A stretch of DNA of 64,000 nucleotides from Cytophagales bacterium (GCA_013298125.1 JAAFJP010000031.1:1-64000); one strand, 5' to 3'; counted from the first letter of the stretch, positions 8,862 through 18,956 are shown. The notes: generated from the sequence alone by a model not told the origin. Numbers and translations: made by a program.

Positions 8862-10238
8862 TTATTTTACTTGCCAATAACCGCCATTATCTCCACCTAT
8901 TCGCTCTAATTTCTGTTCTTTCTTTAAATTTTCAATATGTTTTCTAATAGCTCTTGTTGAAATTTCAAGTATTGATGCCATTTCAGCAATGGTAATTTTA
9001 TTGTTTTTAGATATCAAATTGATAACTTTCTGGGAACTTTTCTGGGAACTTTTCTGGGAACTTTTCTGGGAACTTTTTGGTGTACTTTCTGGGATAGTTT
9101 CTGATATACTTTCTGGTATAGTTTCCCCTAAATAAGTAAGATTTTTTGCCATAAAATCAACCATAAAACCCGTTGGTTTTACCTTGTAAATTGGAGGATT
9201 CATGTCCATTTCAAGGCAATCTTCGATGATTTTGACAGTTCCACGTCCCCAAGATTCTATAAATCCAGCTCTAAAAAAAGCATTTGCCACCATCGGATTA
9301 TAAGGGAGTGAAGTATGTTCTTTTTTTAACATATCTTCTGTCCAAGTTTCGGGTAATTCTCCATCGTTCCAAATCGTAATTCTATCTTCAAAAACCTTAA
9401 TTTGAATCGGAATTCCTGTACTGTAATCTTTATGAATCACGGCATTGAGCAAGGCTTCACGCAAAGCAGTTTTGGGATATTGAAATTCCTCGATTCTGTA
9501 TAAACCTTCATAACGGATAAATGCTCTCAAATACTTTGTCAGAATCAAATCTAAGGCTTTTTCGACTTGTTCAAACAGAAATCCATGTACTTCATCTTGA
9601 AATAAAAGGTCGGTAATCGTTCTGAAAAAACCGATTTTGATATACGCACCCGTAATGAGTACATCAGGCTCAGGATGAAATAGTAAAATAGAGGCTCTTT
9701 TCAGATAATTTCCTTCAATCAGTTGCAACTTATTGAGCAAATCATGGTCAGATTCACTCAAAACAGTGTCTTCCAAACGCCCACTTTTGACGGCTCTTTT
9801 ACGAAAATCATCAAAGGCATTTTTTGATAAATCACTTTCTGAAACATATGGATAAGGCACTCCTTCCCAGCGTTTTCCGTGTTTTTGGAGTAAAAATTTA
9901 TCTAACGAAGCCCCTTTGAGTTCTTGTTTGGTACTTCCAGTTCGATAATGATATTGACCCTTGTAACTTACAGGGTTTGGGTAGGCTTCTGTGATGATTT
10001 CTAAAAATGCCTTTCCGTCTTGATGATGCAGGTTTACATCCACCATAATTCCGAGGACATCACGAACTTTATTCGGAATTTCCTCTAATAATTTAGCCGA
10101 ATCATCAATGCCCACAACCACACCTTTATCGTTTTTGCCGATGTATAATTTTCCTCCCTGAGCATTGGCAAAACCGCAAATCCACTTGATATATTCATCT
10201 CTCCATGATTCTTTCCACTCAATATTTTGACTTTCCAT
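8862..10238 (-). CDS. AlbA_2/Schlafen-type ATP-binding transcriptional regulator-like protein
   Basis: The 458-residue protein has an N-terminal AlbA_2 (Schlafen AAA_4, PF04326-type) domain (about 1-130: ESQNIEWKESW and FANAQGGKLYIGKND). A histidine-kinase-like ATPase_c_4 region follows (about 250-350, with REALLNAVIHKDYS and WGRGTVKI). A winged-helix DNA-binding segment closes the protein (about 405-458, with ITIAEMASILEISTRAIRKHIENL). Proteins of this layout are often labelled RecG-like or putative DNA-binding regulators; no helicase motif is present. Between ATPase and winged helix lies a low-complexity linker ending in four SSQK repeats. The gene sits 21 bases downstream of the SNF2 helicase gene on the same strand, so the two may be cotranscribed. 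Confidence 0.8.
   Translation of the reverse strand: MESQNIEWKESWRDEYIKWICGFANAQGGKLYIGKNDKGVVVGIDDSAKLLEEIPNKVRDVLGIMVDVNLHHQDGKAFLEIITEAYPNPVSYKGQYHYRTGSTKQELKGASLDKFLLQKHGKRWEGVPYPYVSESDLSKNAFDDFRKRAVKSGRLEDTVLSESDHDLLNKLQLIEGNYLKRASILLFHPEPDVLITGAYIKIGFFRTITDLLFQDEVHGFLFEQVEKALDLILTKYLRAFIRYEGLYRIEEFQYPKTALREALLNAVIHKDYSTGIPIQIKVFEDRITIWNDGELPETWTEDMLKKEHTSLPYNPMVANAFFRAGFIESWGRGTVKIIEDCLEMDMNPPIYKVKPTGFMVDFMAKNLTYLGETIPESISETIPESTPKSSQKSSQKSSQKSSQKVINLISKNNKITIAEMASILEISTRAIRKHIENLKKEQKLERIGGDNGGYWQVK
9031..9078. repeat. Four tandem 12-bp units within the AlbA_2 gene
   Basis: The unit TGGGAACTTTTC occurs four times head to tail, the last with one change. On the coding strand this encodes SSQK repeated in the interdomain linker. 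The unit length preserves frame, so copy-number change by slippage would lengthen or shorten the linker without breaking the gene. Confidence 0.9.
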
Positions 10239-10259
10239 GATATGGGTATTTAATGGTCG

Positions 10260-13200
10260 CTACGAAAACAAATCAATAATATCATTCTGAGACAGTTTCT
10301 TCAAGAAGCCATCTTCCGTGCTAATAATGTCCTTGGCAATGTCTCGTTTTTTGTCTTGGAGCAATAAAATCTTCTCTTCGATGGTGTCTTTACAAATCAT
10401 TCTGTATGCAAAAACCTTCTTTTTCTGACCTATTCGGTGCGTGCGGTCAATTGCCTGTTGCTCAACGGCTGGATTCCACCAAGGGTCAACTAAATAGACG
10501 TAATCGGCTTCGGTCAAGTTGATTCCAACGCCACCCGCCTTCAAACTCATCAAGAATACCCTGCAAGAATCATCTTCTTGGAAATGATTTACACGGTCTG
10601 CACGGTCAGTGGTCTTGCCGTCCAAATATTCGTATTTGATTTTATGTTTTTCTAAATGTACTTTAATCAAATCCAACATTTTAAGAAACTGGCTGAAAAT
10701 CAGGATTTTATGATTACCCGCATTCTCCTCAATCTCCCGAATAATCTCTTCTAATTTTGCTGAATTTTGGTCATATTCCACATCATCGTTCAATAATGCA
10801 GGACTATCACAAATCTGGCGAAGTTTTAAAAGTGCTTCCAAAATCAAAAATGCCGCCTTGTCTTTGCCATCCGTTGCCATTTTATCCACCAATTTTTGGC
10901 GATACATTTCTCGGAAAGTATCATAAACCTTGCGTTGTTTGGGGTCCATTTCGCAGTAAATAATGCTTTCCGTTTTGTCTGGAAGGTCTTTTGCAACTTC
11001 CTCCTTCGTGCGTTTGAGCATGAACGGATAGACAATTTTACGTAACTGAGCCGCCTTTTCTTTATCCTGCATCTTATCAATCGGATTGGCAAATTCAGTC
11101 TTGAAAAATTCAGCACTTCCCAACAATCCAGGGTTCAAAAACTCCATTTGCGAATACAAATCGAAGGTGTTGTTTTCCACAGGCGTACCTGTCATCACCA
11201 AACGGTTACGAGAGTTCAATAGTCGGGCAGCTTTCGAGATTAAAGAGTCAGGATTTTTAATAGCTTGTGACTCATCAAGGACGATATAATTAAAATGAAA
11301 ATCACGGAATAGTTCAATATCTGAACGAACCATTCCGTAGGTTGTTAAGATAATATCATAGTCTCGCCAATGCTCATTTACCTTCTGACGAGTACCGCCA
11401 CGATGCACAAATAACTTCAATTTTGGGCAGAATTTTGCCGCTTCCGCTTGCCAGTTAAATATCAAAGTCGTGGGTAAAACCACTAAGTTTACACCCCGCT
11501 TATCACGGTTTTGTTGTTCTTGTAGGAAGGTAAGCATCTGCAAAGTTTTACCCAATCCCATATCATCGGCGAGGATTCCTCCCCACGAAAATTCATCTAA
11601 GAAATTCAGCCATTTGAAACCCTCAACCTGATAATCACGAAGGTTTGCTTTGATGTTTTTGGGCAATGGAATTTCTGCCATCTCTTTGAAATTTAAGAGT
11701 TTATTTTTCTTTTCAAATAATTCTTGTTCAATTTCAAAGCTATTAATTTCAGCCCCAAGTTCATCAATTAAAGAGAAATGGAGTTTGGAAACTTGCAATT
11801 CATCTCCTTTTACACGTCCAAATTTCAAGACATTTTCATACTTTTTCAACCATTCTTCGGGCAACATTCCGAGTGAACCATCTTTCAATTCGACGTAATT
11901 TTGTTTCTTCAAAACTGCCTTTTGAATCTCTTTGATTCCCACAAATTGGTCGCCAAATTGTACTTCAATGTGCATATCAAACCAGTCGATTCCAGAGCCT
12001 GTTCGTACATTAAATACTGCCTTATTTGGATTATACTTAAACTTCTTTAAATCCTTGAATCCCAAAATAGTTATATTTTGTTCTTTCATGGCATCAAAGA
12101 ATTTGAAGAGCCAACCTTCCTTCAAAACGTCATTAAATGGCACGTAAAAGAAAGGATATTGTTCCTGACTACCGAACTCTGCATTTTGTTCACGGATAAT
12201 ATTGTAGTAATATTTTTCCGCTTCCGTATTTCGATCTTGAATCGTTATTTTGTCTGCATCGTAAGTGATTTTATTGATTTTTTGGTCGTGCGAAAATTCA
12301 ACGACTTTCTCTTCTTCACCCTCCTGCGTGTAATACTCATACACAGGAATTATCAATAAATTTGACTCGTCTTCTTTCAAATAAACTTTGGGTTCTTTGA
12401 AATTAAGTGTCTGATTATCAATTTCTTGTGAAATTTTTAAATCAATTGTAAACTTCTCAGCAAGGGGTAAAACAAACTCTTGAAAAAAGCCAGAGAAGTT
12501 AGATTTACGAACTTTAATGATACCATTTTTAGGTAAATAACTCAACAAATTGGCAACTTCTGGATTGGCTAATTTATAGATAGTTTTCCCAAAAGTTCGA
12601 GTCCAATAACTACCAGGATTGGTGAGTGAAGCAAGTTTGATTTTTTTACCATGAAGTGTTGTATATCCTTCCAAAACCACGAAATCATCTTCTTCTTTCA
12701 GTACAAAAAAAGGTAAAATCTGTTCTTTGGAAATAGTAGCTTCCTCAATATCCGTTTGACTACCTACATAAGAAGTTTTACTCGTAAATACCTGTTTATC
12801 AGAGAGTAAGCTAAAAATTTTGTTGAGTTTTTTATTGATATATTCCTCAACAATCGGAGCATCCGAAGCCGAAAGTTCATCACGATTTAGGTAGTCATAA
12901 AAATAAGGAAGGCGTAAGTCTTTCTTTTTCCCAAAATTCTTTAAGCCATCATCTTTGATGCTATTCACCAAGCTAATAATCTGATTATCAGTCTCTTCCA
13001 TCTTGGGAAGGTTATCAACATCACTATCTTTTAGTGGTCGAATATAAGTCATTTTGTTGTTCGCCCCTGCCTTGTACGAGTATGTGTCCACGGCAACATC
13101 GTTTACAAACTCCTCACCTTTGCATCGAACCACAAACATAACTTGTCTTTGTTCCTTAGAACTTTCATCAACTCCAACATTAAAAGCCGTTTCTGGACTT

Positions 13201-14066
13201 CTGAAAATTCGGTTATTCAACGCTCGCCAATTCTGAAATTGACTCACTTTTTGAATACTTGTGTCAATACGAATCAACTGAACAGCTCCGTCAGATTTGA
13301 GTTTAAAATCAAATTTTCCTTTCAAATCATCCTCCAACGAAAAGCCAAATTCTGCGAGCAATTTATTTTTCTCGGCAGTATAATCTCGCATTTTATCGAA
13401 AGGACTATTCGCTCCATATGTATCTCGAATGGCAATTAATGCAGCTAATTTATGGATACAAGCCTGATTTTCAAGGTCTTGTGAGCAAGAACATTGTGTA
13501 GAAATTTCTCCGTTGAACTGTAATTTAGAAAATGTAGTGTTGAAAACCTCACCTTTATAATTCACCTCAACCTCGGCTTCACCGTTCAAAGCCTTATTGA
13601 TTTGTACTTTTTTGACATTATTTCTATTCTTCCAATCGTCCAATGAAACCAAGTTTTTCAGAGTCCAATCGTCAAAAGAGCTAATTCTGATAGTGTGCTG
13701 AGAAGTTGAGTAAGTCCTTTTTTTAGGAGTGGCACTAACGATAGGATTGAGATGAGAATATCTCGAAAGTTCATTTTCGAGAACCAATAAAGAGGCAACT
13801 CGGTGCTTACAAATTCCGCCCCAATCGTAGTCGCACGAGCAACTTGTATTGAGAATTGGCGTGTTCCAATTTTTGATAGTTACGGTATAACTCTTTGAGC
13901 CTGTGGCACTTTTGGCTTTGAAAGTTGCCAGACCTTTATCAACATTCGAGAAATTTTCAGTTGTAATCCCCCCGCTCGCAAAAATGGCTTTCCCCTTAGA
14001 AATGCTCTGAGGTAAAGCATTAGATTTGAGGTATTTTTTTAATCTTTCAATAACAACTAATGACAT
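10260..14066 (-). CDS. SWIM-domain SNF2-family helicase
   Basis: Large (1268 residues) superfamily 2 DNA-dependent ATPase of the Swi2/Snf2 class. Two SWIM-type zinc-binding segments lie in the N-terminal half: CSCDYDWGGICKH (about 75-90) and CSCSQDLENQACIH (about 192-207). The ATPase core has DDMGLGKT (Walker A), DESQAIKN (motif II), TGTPVEN (motif III), then the helicase C domain with FSQFLKML, LKAGGVGINLTEA and QAIDRTHRIGQ. Family members translocate on duplex DNA and remodel protein-DNA complexes; the specific role here is unknown. It is followed by the AlbA_2 gene on the same strand. Length and all core motifs look intact. Confidence 0.93.
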   Translation of the reverse strand: MSLVVIERLKKYLKSNALPQSISKGKAIFASGGITTENFSNVDKGLATFKAKSATGSKSYTVTIKNWNTPILNTSCSCDYDWGGICKHRVASLLVLENELSRYSHLNPIVSATPKKRTYSTSQHTIRISSFDDWTLKNLVSLDDWKNRNNVKKVQINKALNGEAEVEVNYKGEVFNTTFSKLQFNGEISTQCSCSQDLENQACIHKLAALIAIRDTYGANSPFDKMRDYTAEKNKLLAEFGFSLEDDLKGKFDFKLKSDGAVQLIRIDTSIQKVSQFQNWRALNNRIFRSPETAFNVGVDESSKEQRQVMFVVRCKGEEFVNDVAVDTYSYKAGANNKMTYIRPLKDSDVDNLPKMEETDNQIISLVNSIKDDGLKNFGKKKDLRLPYFYDYLNRDELSASDAPIVEEYINKKLNKIFSLLSDKQVFTSKTSYVGSQTDIEEATISKEQILPFFVLKEEDDFVVLEGYTTLHGKKIKLASLTNPGSYWTRTFGKTIYKLANPEVANLLSYLPKNGIIKVRKSNFSGFFQEFVLPLAEKFTIDLKISQEIDNQTLNFKEPKVYLKEDESNLLIIPVYEYYTQEGEEEKVVEFSHDQKINKITYDADKITIQDRNTEAEKYYYNIIREQNAEFGSQEQYPFFYVPFNDVLKEGWLFKFFDAMKEQNITILGFKDLKKFKYNPNKAVFNVRTGSGIDWFDMHIEVQFGDQFVGIKEIQKAVLKKQNYVELKDGSLGMLPEEWLKKYENVLKFGRVKGDELQVSKLHFSLIDELGAEINSFEIEQELFEKKNKLLNFKEMAEIPLPKNIKANLRDYQVEGFKWLNFLDEFSWGGILADDMGLGKTLQMLTFLQEQQNRDKRGVNLVVLPTTLIFNWQAEAAKFCPKLKLFVHRGGTRQKVNEHWRDYDIILTTYGMVRSDIELFRDFHFNYIVLDESQAIKNPDSLISKAARLLNSRNRLVMTGTPVENNTFDLYSQMEFLNPGLLGSAEFFKTEFANPIDKMQDKEKAAQLRKIVYPFMLKRTKEEVAKDLPDKTESIIYCEMDPKQRKVYDTFREMYRQKLVDKMATDGKDKAAFLILEALLKLRQICDSPALLNDDVEYDQNSAKLEEIIREIEENAGNHKILIFSQFLKMLDLIKVHLEKHKIKYEYLDGKTTDRADRVNHFQEDDSCRVFLMSLKAGGVGINLTEADYVYLVDPWWNPAVEQQAIDRTHRIGQKKKVFAYRMICKDTIEEKILLLQDKKRDIAKDIISTEDGFLKKLSQNDIIDLFS

Positions 14067-14151
14067 AGTTCTGAGTGCTGAGTTTTAAATTTTCGCTAAT
14101 CCGCAAAGGTACGAAATTTGAAGGTCAAAAAAGAGGAGACGAGGGAAAAGG

Positions 14152-14213
14152 TTTTCGTATCACAAACTTTGGTCTGTTCTTTTGCAAACAGACTAAAGTC
14201 TGTGATACGAAAA
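14152..14213. repeat. 27-bp inverted repeat between divergent genes
   Basis: Arms 14152-14178 (TTTTCGTATCACAAACTTTG...) and 14187-14213 are reverse complements except at two positions, with an 8-base loop. Because it lies between the divergent SNF2 and comEC genes, it is unlikely to be a terminator. It looks like another dispersed intergenic palindrome. The 14067-14276 gap otherwise shows nothing clear. Confidence 0.8.
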
Positions 14214-14276
14214 ATCCATTTTCTTTTTCACCAATAATTCGCTAATTTGTACTTACAAACCACAAATTAGACAAAA

Positions 14277-16427
14277 ATGAACCACTTTTCTCCTTATCCC
14301 TTTGTTCGCTACACGCTATTTTTGATCCTCGGAATTTCGCTTTATAATTTCTTTCCAAGCTTTAATCTCCTTCTTTTATCTGGTTTGGGAATAGGCATTC
14401 TTTGCATTTATGCTTTTCTCTACATTTTCAGGCAAAAAATCAGAAATCCATTTTTGACTGGAATAGTCGGCGGATTGTTTCTGATTTTCACGGGATATTT
14501 TCTTTCATTTTTACGAACAGAAAAAAATAGTTCTCAACATTATTCTCATCAAATTGGAAAATTTGAATATTTTGAAGTGGTTGTGGATAACTTGGTTGAA
14601 GAAAAGGAAAATTCTTGGAAAACCGTTGGCGTTTTTCGTTCTATCGTTTCAAATAACTCTATTTTACCTGTTTCTGGTAAAATTTTGCTCTATTTTGACA
14701 ATAAAACCATCGAAAAACCGAAATATGGGGATATTTTCTTCATAAAAGGCAATCCTCATGAAATTGCTTCTCCTAAAAATCCAGAGGAGTTTGATTATCA
14801 AAAATACATGATTCGACAGAATATTACCCATCAACAGTATTTACGGGTCGAGAACTGCGAAAAAGTAGGCAATGAACCGCCTGACGTTTTAATAAATTTT
14901 GCTTTACGAATAAATGCACACGCAGATTCGATTCTCACGACTTTCGTGGAAGGCAAAAATCAGTACGGAGTTGCTAATGCGATGATACTCGGACAGCGAG
15001 ATGATTTGTCGAATGATTTGATGCAAGCCTATTCTGCCGCTGGAGCAATTCACGTGCTTTCGGTTTCGGGTTTACACGTGGGTGTTATTTATGCGGTTCT
15101 ACTTTTAATGTTCGGATTTTTGAAGAAAAGAGGAAAAATTGGAAAATATGGGTTAATGTTTCTCATTTTGGGAATTCTCTGGTTTTATGCTTTTGTCACA
15201 GGATTATCTTCGCCTGTTTTGCGTTCGACAGTCATGTTTTCAATTTTTACGATTGCTGATATCTTTAAGAAATATAAAAATGGATATAACACGACAGCAT
15301 TTTCAGCTTTTGTGATTTTGCTGTTTAATCCTAACTTTTTATTCAATGTTGGTTTTCAATTATCTTATTTGGCAGTTTTTGGGATGATTCATTTTCAGCC
15401 GAAACTAAATCCATTGATTGTGATTGACAAAAAGAAAAGTTTATTCCATCAACTCGGTGATAGAATCTGGAAAGTTACGACAGTTGCTGTCGCAGCACAA
15501 ATTGCAACCTTTCCCATAACGATTTATTATTTTCATCAATTTCCAAACTTCTTCATTTTGGCTAATCCAATTGTGATTTTATTATCATCAATTGTATTAA
15601 TTTTTGGCTTAGCTTACGTGATTTTAGCCTCAATATTTCTTTATTTCGATTACACAACAATTACATATTATTCTGGTCAATGTTTGAAATATACAATTTT
15701 GTGGTTAAACGAAACTGTATTATTCTTTGAGAAATTACCGTATTCAATCACTAAATTTTTGTGGGTTTCAACTTATGAAATGTGGCTATTGTATGGCTTA
15801 ATATTTGGATTTATTGCCTTGTGGAAAACTCGTAGATTCGTCTGGGTGTGGATAAATTGTGGAATTGTTAGTAACTTAATTTTATTGAATATTCTTGGAA
15901 ATATACAGCGTAAAGACCAGGAATTATTAACAATTTTATCCACACCTAAGCATACGGCTATAACTTTAATAGAAGGTAAAAATGCTTTACTGTTAGCTGA
16001 TAAAGGCTTTTTGAATAGCCGTAAAGATATTGGATTTAGGGTAAACAATTATTGGTCAAGTCTTGGAGTTCGAGATACTTTGAAAATTGATTTATTAGAA
16101 AAGTATAATTCTGCAAACAATATGGTCAAGGTTGAAAGTATGGATTCTATTGCTGTGATTGCGTGGAAAGATAAGACGTTTTTATTGATTAGCAAAAACT
16201 TGAAGCACAAGGATTTGAAAGTAAAAACCGCATCATTTGACTACTTAATTTTAGCTAATAAATCAGTTAAAGACCTAAATCAAATTATTGGAAAAGTACA
16301 ATTCAAAAGTTTAATAATTGATGGCTCATACACACGTTGGTATGCAGACAAGTTATCTACACAAGCGGAAGAATTAGGTTTGAAATATTATGATTTGAGT
16401 AGGGGAGGAGCGTTGCAGATTGAGTGA
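14277..16427 (+). CDS. comEC: ComEC/Rec2-family DNA uptake channel
   Basis: Inner-membrane protein of 716 residues that in competent bacteria passes single-stranded DNA into the cytoplasm. Hydrophobic segments at about 8-75 are followed by a soluble DUF4131-type region and then the multi-helix Competence domain (about 225-500). This contains the conserved AAGAIHVLSVSGLHVGV stretch. The C-terminal 170 residues are soluble but show no HxHxDH metallo-beta-lactamase motif, so the nuclease-type domain seen in longer ComEC proteins is degenerate or replaced. It is transcribed alone, divergent from the SNF2 gene. Whether this organism is naturally competent cannot be judged here. Confidence 0.9.
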   Translation: MNHFSPYPFVRYTLFLILGISLYNFFPSFNLLLLSGLGIGILCIYAFLYIFRQKIRNPFLTGIVGGLFLIFTGYFLSFLRTEKNSSQHYSHQIGKFEYFEVVVDNLVEEKENSWKTVGVFRSIVSNNSILPVSGKILLYFDNKTIEKPKYGDIFFIKGNPHEIASPKNPEEFDYQKYMIRQNITHQQYLRVENCEKVGNEPPDVLINFALRINAHADSILTTFVEGKNQYGVANAMILGQRDDLSNDLMQAYSAAGAIHVLSVSGLHVGVIYAVLLLMFGFLKKRGKIGKYGLMFLILGILWFYAFVTGLSSPVLRSTVMFSIFTIADIFKKYKNGYNTTAFSAFVILLFNPNFLFNVGFQLSYLAVFGMIHFQPKLNPLIVIDKKKSLFHQLGDRIWKVTTVAVAAQIATFPITIYYFHQFPNFFILANPIVILLSSIVLIFGLAYVILASIFLYFDYTTITYYSGQCLKYTILWLNETVLFFEKLPYSITKFLWVSTYEMWLLYGLIFGFIALWKTRRFVWVWINCGIVSNLILLNILGNIQRKDQELLTILSTPKHTAITLIEGKNALLLADKGFLNSRKDIGFRVNNYWSSLGVRDTLKIDLLEKYNSANNMVKVESMDSIAVIAWKDKTFLLISKNLKHKDLKVKTASFDYLILANKSVKDLNQIIGKVQFKSLIIDGSYTRWYADKLSTQAEELGLKYYDLSRGGALQIE

Positions 16428-16439
16428 ATGATGGGAATA

Positions 16440-17561
16440 TTATCTCCATCTCATCTTTCGTCTTCTGGGAATGAAATTATTAATTCCCATGATTAAAAAA
16501 TATAAGGAAAATATGCCATCCCCCAAAGGTAATAAGATGTTGGAAAGGGTGTTGTCTAAACGATTATTGGCTTTTGAGAATACAACCCATTGACTGATTA
16601 ATCTAAATAAAAATACCCCTAATAGCCAGTAAATCAATGGGTTATTAAAAAATAGTGGTATTAAAATCAAGAAACAAAGCCACGTCAAAATCTGACTTAT
16701 TGCTAACCCTCCTAAATTGATTTTATGTTGTAATTTGTAGTGTTTACTGACTGAAAGATGCCTTCTTTTTTGTCTGTACCATGTTTGCCAAGTTGTTTTT
16801 GGAAAAGAATACATAAAGGTTTCAGGGTTCATACAGATGGCAGTATTGTCTGCATTGGCAACGTCATTCATAAATAAATCATCATCGCCACCCACAATGT
16901 TAGTATGTTTTGCAAAGCCTCTATTTTTCAAAAATAATGATTTTCGGTACATCAAATTTCGACCAACGCCCATGTAAGGCGTACCAGTGAGGGCGAAAGA
17001 AAAATATTGAATAACAGTATTGAAAGTTTCGTAACGAATGAAATTATTCAAAAAACCTTTTTCTTTAAAATACGGTGAAAATCCTAAGACTATCTCTTTA
17101 TCAGGAGTCAAACATTCCGCCATTCCTGCAATCCAATTATTACTTTGTGGGCGACAATCAGCATCGGTCAGGAGGAGATTATTGTATTTTGCTGACTTTA
17201 TTCCAAGTGTTAGAGCGTATTTTTTGGAGGACAAATGATAGGGTGTTTCTTCTACTCTCAGGAATCTAACTTTTTGATATTCAGCACATTCTGTTAATAA
17301 AAAGTCAAAAGTTCCATCCCATGAACGGTCATCGACAATGATTACTTCAAATGTTGGGTATTTTTGGTTATTGAGAAGGGGTAGGAGTGATTTGAGATTT
17401 TCTAATTCATTCCATGCACACACAATCACAGACACGCCTTCGGGTTTTTGGGTGTCATTTTTAGGAGCATCGTAATTTATGATTTTGGTAAAAACGAAAA
17501 AAATAAAGTACAACTGAAAAGCGATTGAGACAACGAATATGGCGGTTAAAAATGCTACCAA
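16440..17561 (-). CDS. Glycosyltransferase family 2, membrane-anchored
   Basis: Predicted inverting GT-A glycosyltransferase of 373 residues. An N-terminal membrane helix (about 3-25) is followed by the GT2 core: VSVIVCAWNELENL (about 43-56), VDDRSWDGT with nucleotide-binding aspartates, TDADCRPQ as the DxD-like motif, GGDDD as the acceptor/base region, and a QKRRH motif in the place of QxxRW. Two or three hydrophobic helices lie at the C-terminus (about 285-360). Such proteins make or decorate envelope glycans or lipids. It is convergent with comEC (12-base gap) and not part of the downstream polysaccharide operon. The substrate is unknown. Confidence 0.87.
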   Translation of the reverse strand: MVAFLTAIFVVSIAFQLYFIFFVFTKIINYDAPKNDTQKPEGVSVIVCAWNELENLKSLLPLLNNQKYPTFEVIIVDDRSWDGTFDFLLTECAEYQKVRFLRVEETPYHLSSKKYALTLGIKSAKYNNLLLTDADCRPQSNNWIAGMAECLTPDKEIVLGFSPYFKEKGFLNNFIRYETFNTVIQYFSFALTGTPYMGVGRNLMYRKSLFLKNRGFAKHTNIVGGDDDLFMNDVANADNTAICMNPETFMYSFPKTTWQTWYRQKRRHLSVSKHYKLQHKINLGGLAISQILTWLCFLILIPLFFNNPLIYWLLGVFLFRLISQWVVFSKANNRLDNTLSNILLPLGDGIFSLYFLIMGINNFIPRRRKMRWR

Positions 17562-17660
17562 AGGATTCTACATCAATGAGTTAGTGTATTCAGACTGCAA
17601 AGATAGGGTTTTAGGGGTAGTTTTTATGAATATGTCGTAATTTTGTAGCCTAAAGAGTGT

Positions 17661-17756
17661 AACCGCAAGGACGCTATGACGCAAGGTTTTACAAGAAATA
17701 AAAGAAAATTATAGAGAAAATGATGAATAAAATTGCGTCATAGCGTCCTTGCGGTT
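17661..17756. repeat. 24-bp perfect inverted repeat upstream of tgt
   Basis: Arms AACCGCAAGGACGCTATGAC... (17661-17684) and its exact reverse complement (17733-17756) enclose 48 AT-rich bases. It ends only 17 bases before the tgt start, so it may lie within the tgt leader. It looks like a dispersed palindromic repeat. Confidence 0.85.
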
Positions 17757-17773
17757 AAAATTAAAAATATACA

Positions 17774-18907
17774 ATGACTTTCGATATACAAACCACCGAC
17801 CCCAATTCAAAAGCACGTGCGGGGGTAATCACGACTGACCACGGACAAATCCAAACGCCTATTTTCATGCCCGTAGGCACTGCGGGGACGGTTAAAGCCG
17901 TACACCAACGAGAACTTAAAGAGGATATTAAAGCCCAAATCATCTTGGGAAATACCTACCATTTATACCTTCGTCCACAATTAGCTATTATCGAAAAAGC
18001 GGGAGGACTACATAAATTCAATGGGTGGGATAAGCCTATTTTGACAGATTCGGGAGGTTATCAGGTTTATTCATTGGCAGGGACAGGGCGTAAGATTAAG
18101 GAGGAAGGTGTAACGTTCAAATCTCATATTGACGGCTCAACGCATTTCTTTACACCCGAGGGTGTCATGGATATTCAGCGAACCATTGGGGCAGATATTA
18201 TGATGGCTTTTGACGAATGTACGCCTTACCCATGTGAGTATGGATACGCCCGTGAGTCGATGGATATGACTCACCGTTGGCTGAAACGTTGTTGTGAACA
18301 TTTTGATAAAACCGAACCTAAATATGGTTACAGTCAAACGCTTTTCCCTATCGTACAAGGTAGTGTTTACAAAGATTTACGAGTAAAATCTGCCGAAGTA
18401 ATTGCCAGTTTTGAACGGGAAGGAAATGCAATCGGAGGGTTGTCAGTAGGCGAACCCGCCGAGATGATGTACGAAATGACGGATATGGTAACTGATATTT
18501 TACCAAAAGATAAACCCCGTTATTTGATGGGTGTTGGTACTCCCGCCAATATTTTGGAAGGAATTGCTTTGGGAATTGATATGTTTGACTGTGTGATGCC
18601 TACCCGTAATGCCCGCAACGGGATGTTATTTACCACCGAAGGAACAATTAATATGAAAAACGAAAAATGGAAAGATGATTTTTCAGCAATTGACTCAGGA
18701 TTAGACTGTTATGCCAGTAATTTTTATACAAAAGCCTACGTCAGACATCTTCTGAAAGCTGATGAAATGCTTGGGGCGATGATTTGTAGTGTTCATAATT
18801 TAGCTTTTTATTTATGGTTAGTTGGACAGGCTCGTGAGCAAATACAGGCTGGTACTTTCAAGGCTTGGAAGGATAAAATGGTGGTGAAGTTGATGCAAAG
18901 GCTTTAA
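17774..18907 (+). CDS. tgt: Queuine/preQ1 tRNA-ribosyltransferase
   Basis: Exchanges guanine-34 for preQ1 in tRNAs with GUN anticodons, a step in queuosine synthesis. The 377-residue TIM-barrel enzyme has the general acid region TDSGGYQ (D92) and the nucleophile region FDCVMPTRNARNG (D272). The C-terminal zinc site is unusual: where most bacterial enzymes have CxCxxC followed by a histidine, this protein reads LDCYAS. Two of the three cysteines are therefore absent, although the later SVHNL histidine remains. To my knowledge, Bacteroidota TGTs commonly lack this site, so it is probably a lineage trait. The gene is monocistronic, following a palindromic repeat. Confidence 0.96.
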   Translation: MTFDIQTTDPNSKARAGVITTDHGQIQTPIFMPVGTAGTVKAVHQRELKEDIKAQIILGNTYHLYLRPQLAIIEKAGGLHKFNGWDKPILTDSGGYQVYSLAGTGRKIKEEGVTFKSHIDGSTHFFTPEGVMDIQRTIGADIMMAFDECTPYPCEYGYARESMDMTHRWLKRCCEHFDKTEPKYGYSQTLFPIVQGSVYKDLRVKSAEVIASFEREGNAIGGLSVGEPAEMMYEMTDMVTDILPKDKPRYLMGVGTPANILEGIALGIDMFDCVMPTRNARNGMLFTTEGTINMKNEKWKDDFSAIDSGLDCYASNFYTKAYVRHLLKADEMLGAMICSVHNLAFYLWLVGQAREQIQAGTFKAWKDKMVVKLMQRL

Positions 18908-18948
18908 CCGTTTGATAGATTAGATATGACAAAACCAAGATTTATGCC

Positions 18949-18956
18949 TATTTTTG
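18949..18956 (+). promoter_or_regulatory. Possible -7 box for the polysaccharide operon
   Basis: TATTTTTG matches the Bacteroidota TAnnTTTG -7 consensus and lies 43 bases before the SLBB gene start. No convincing -33 TTG element is seen at the right distance, so this is a tentative call. Confidence 0.35.

Noticed and set aside
9031-9078. CRISPR array
   Set aside because: The 12-bp units are directly adjacent with no spacers and lie in-frame inside a coding region.
14152-14213. Terminator
   Set aside because: It lies between divergent genes, upstream of both, and no stop codon points toward it.
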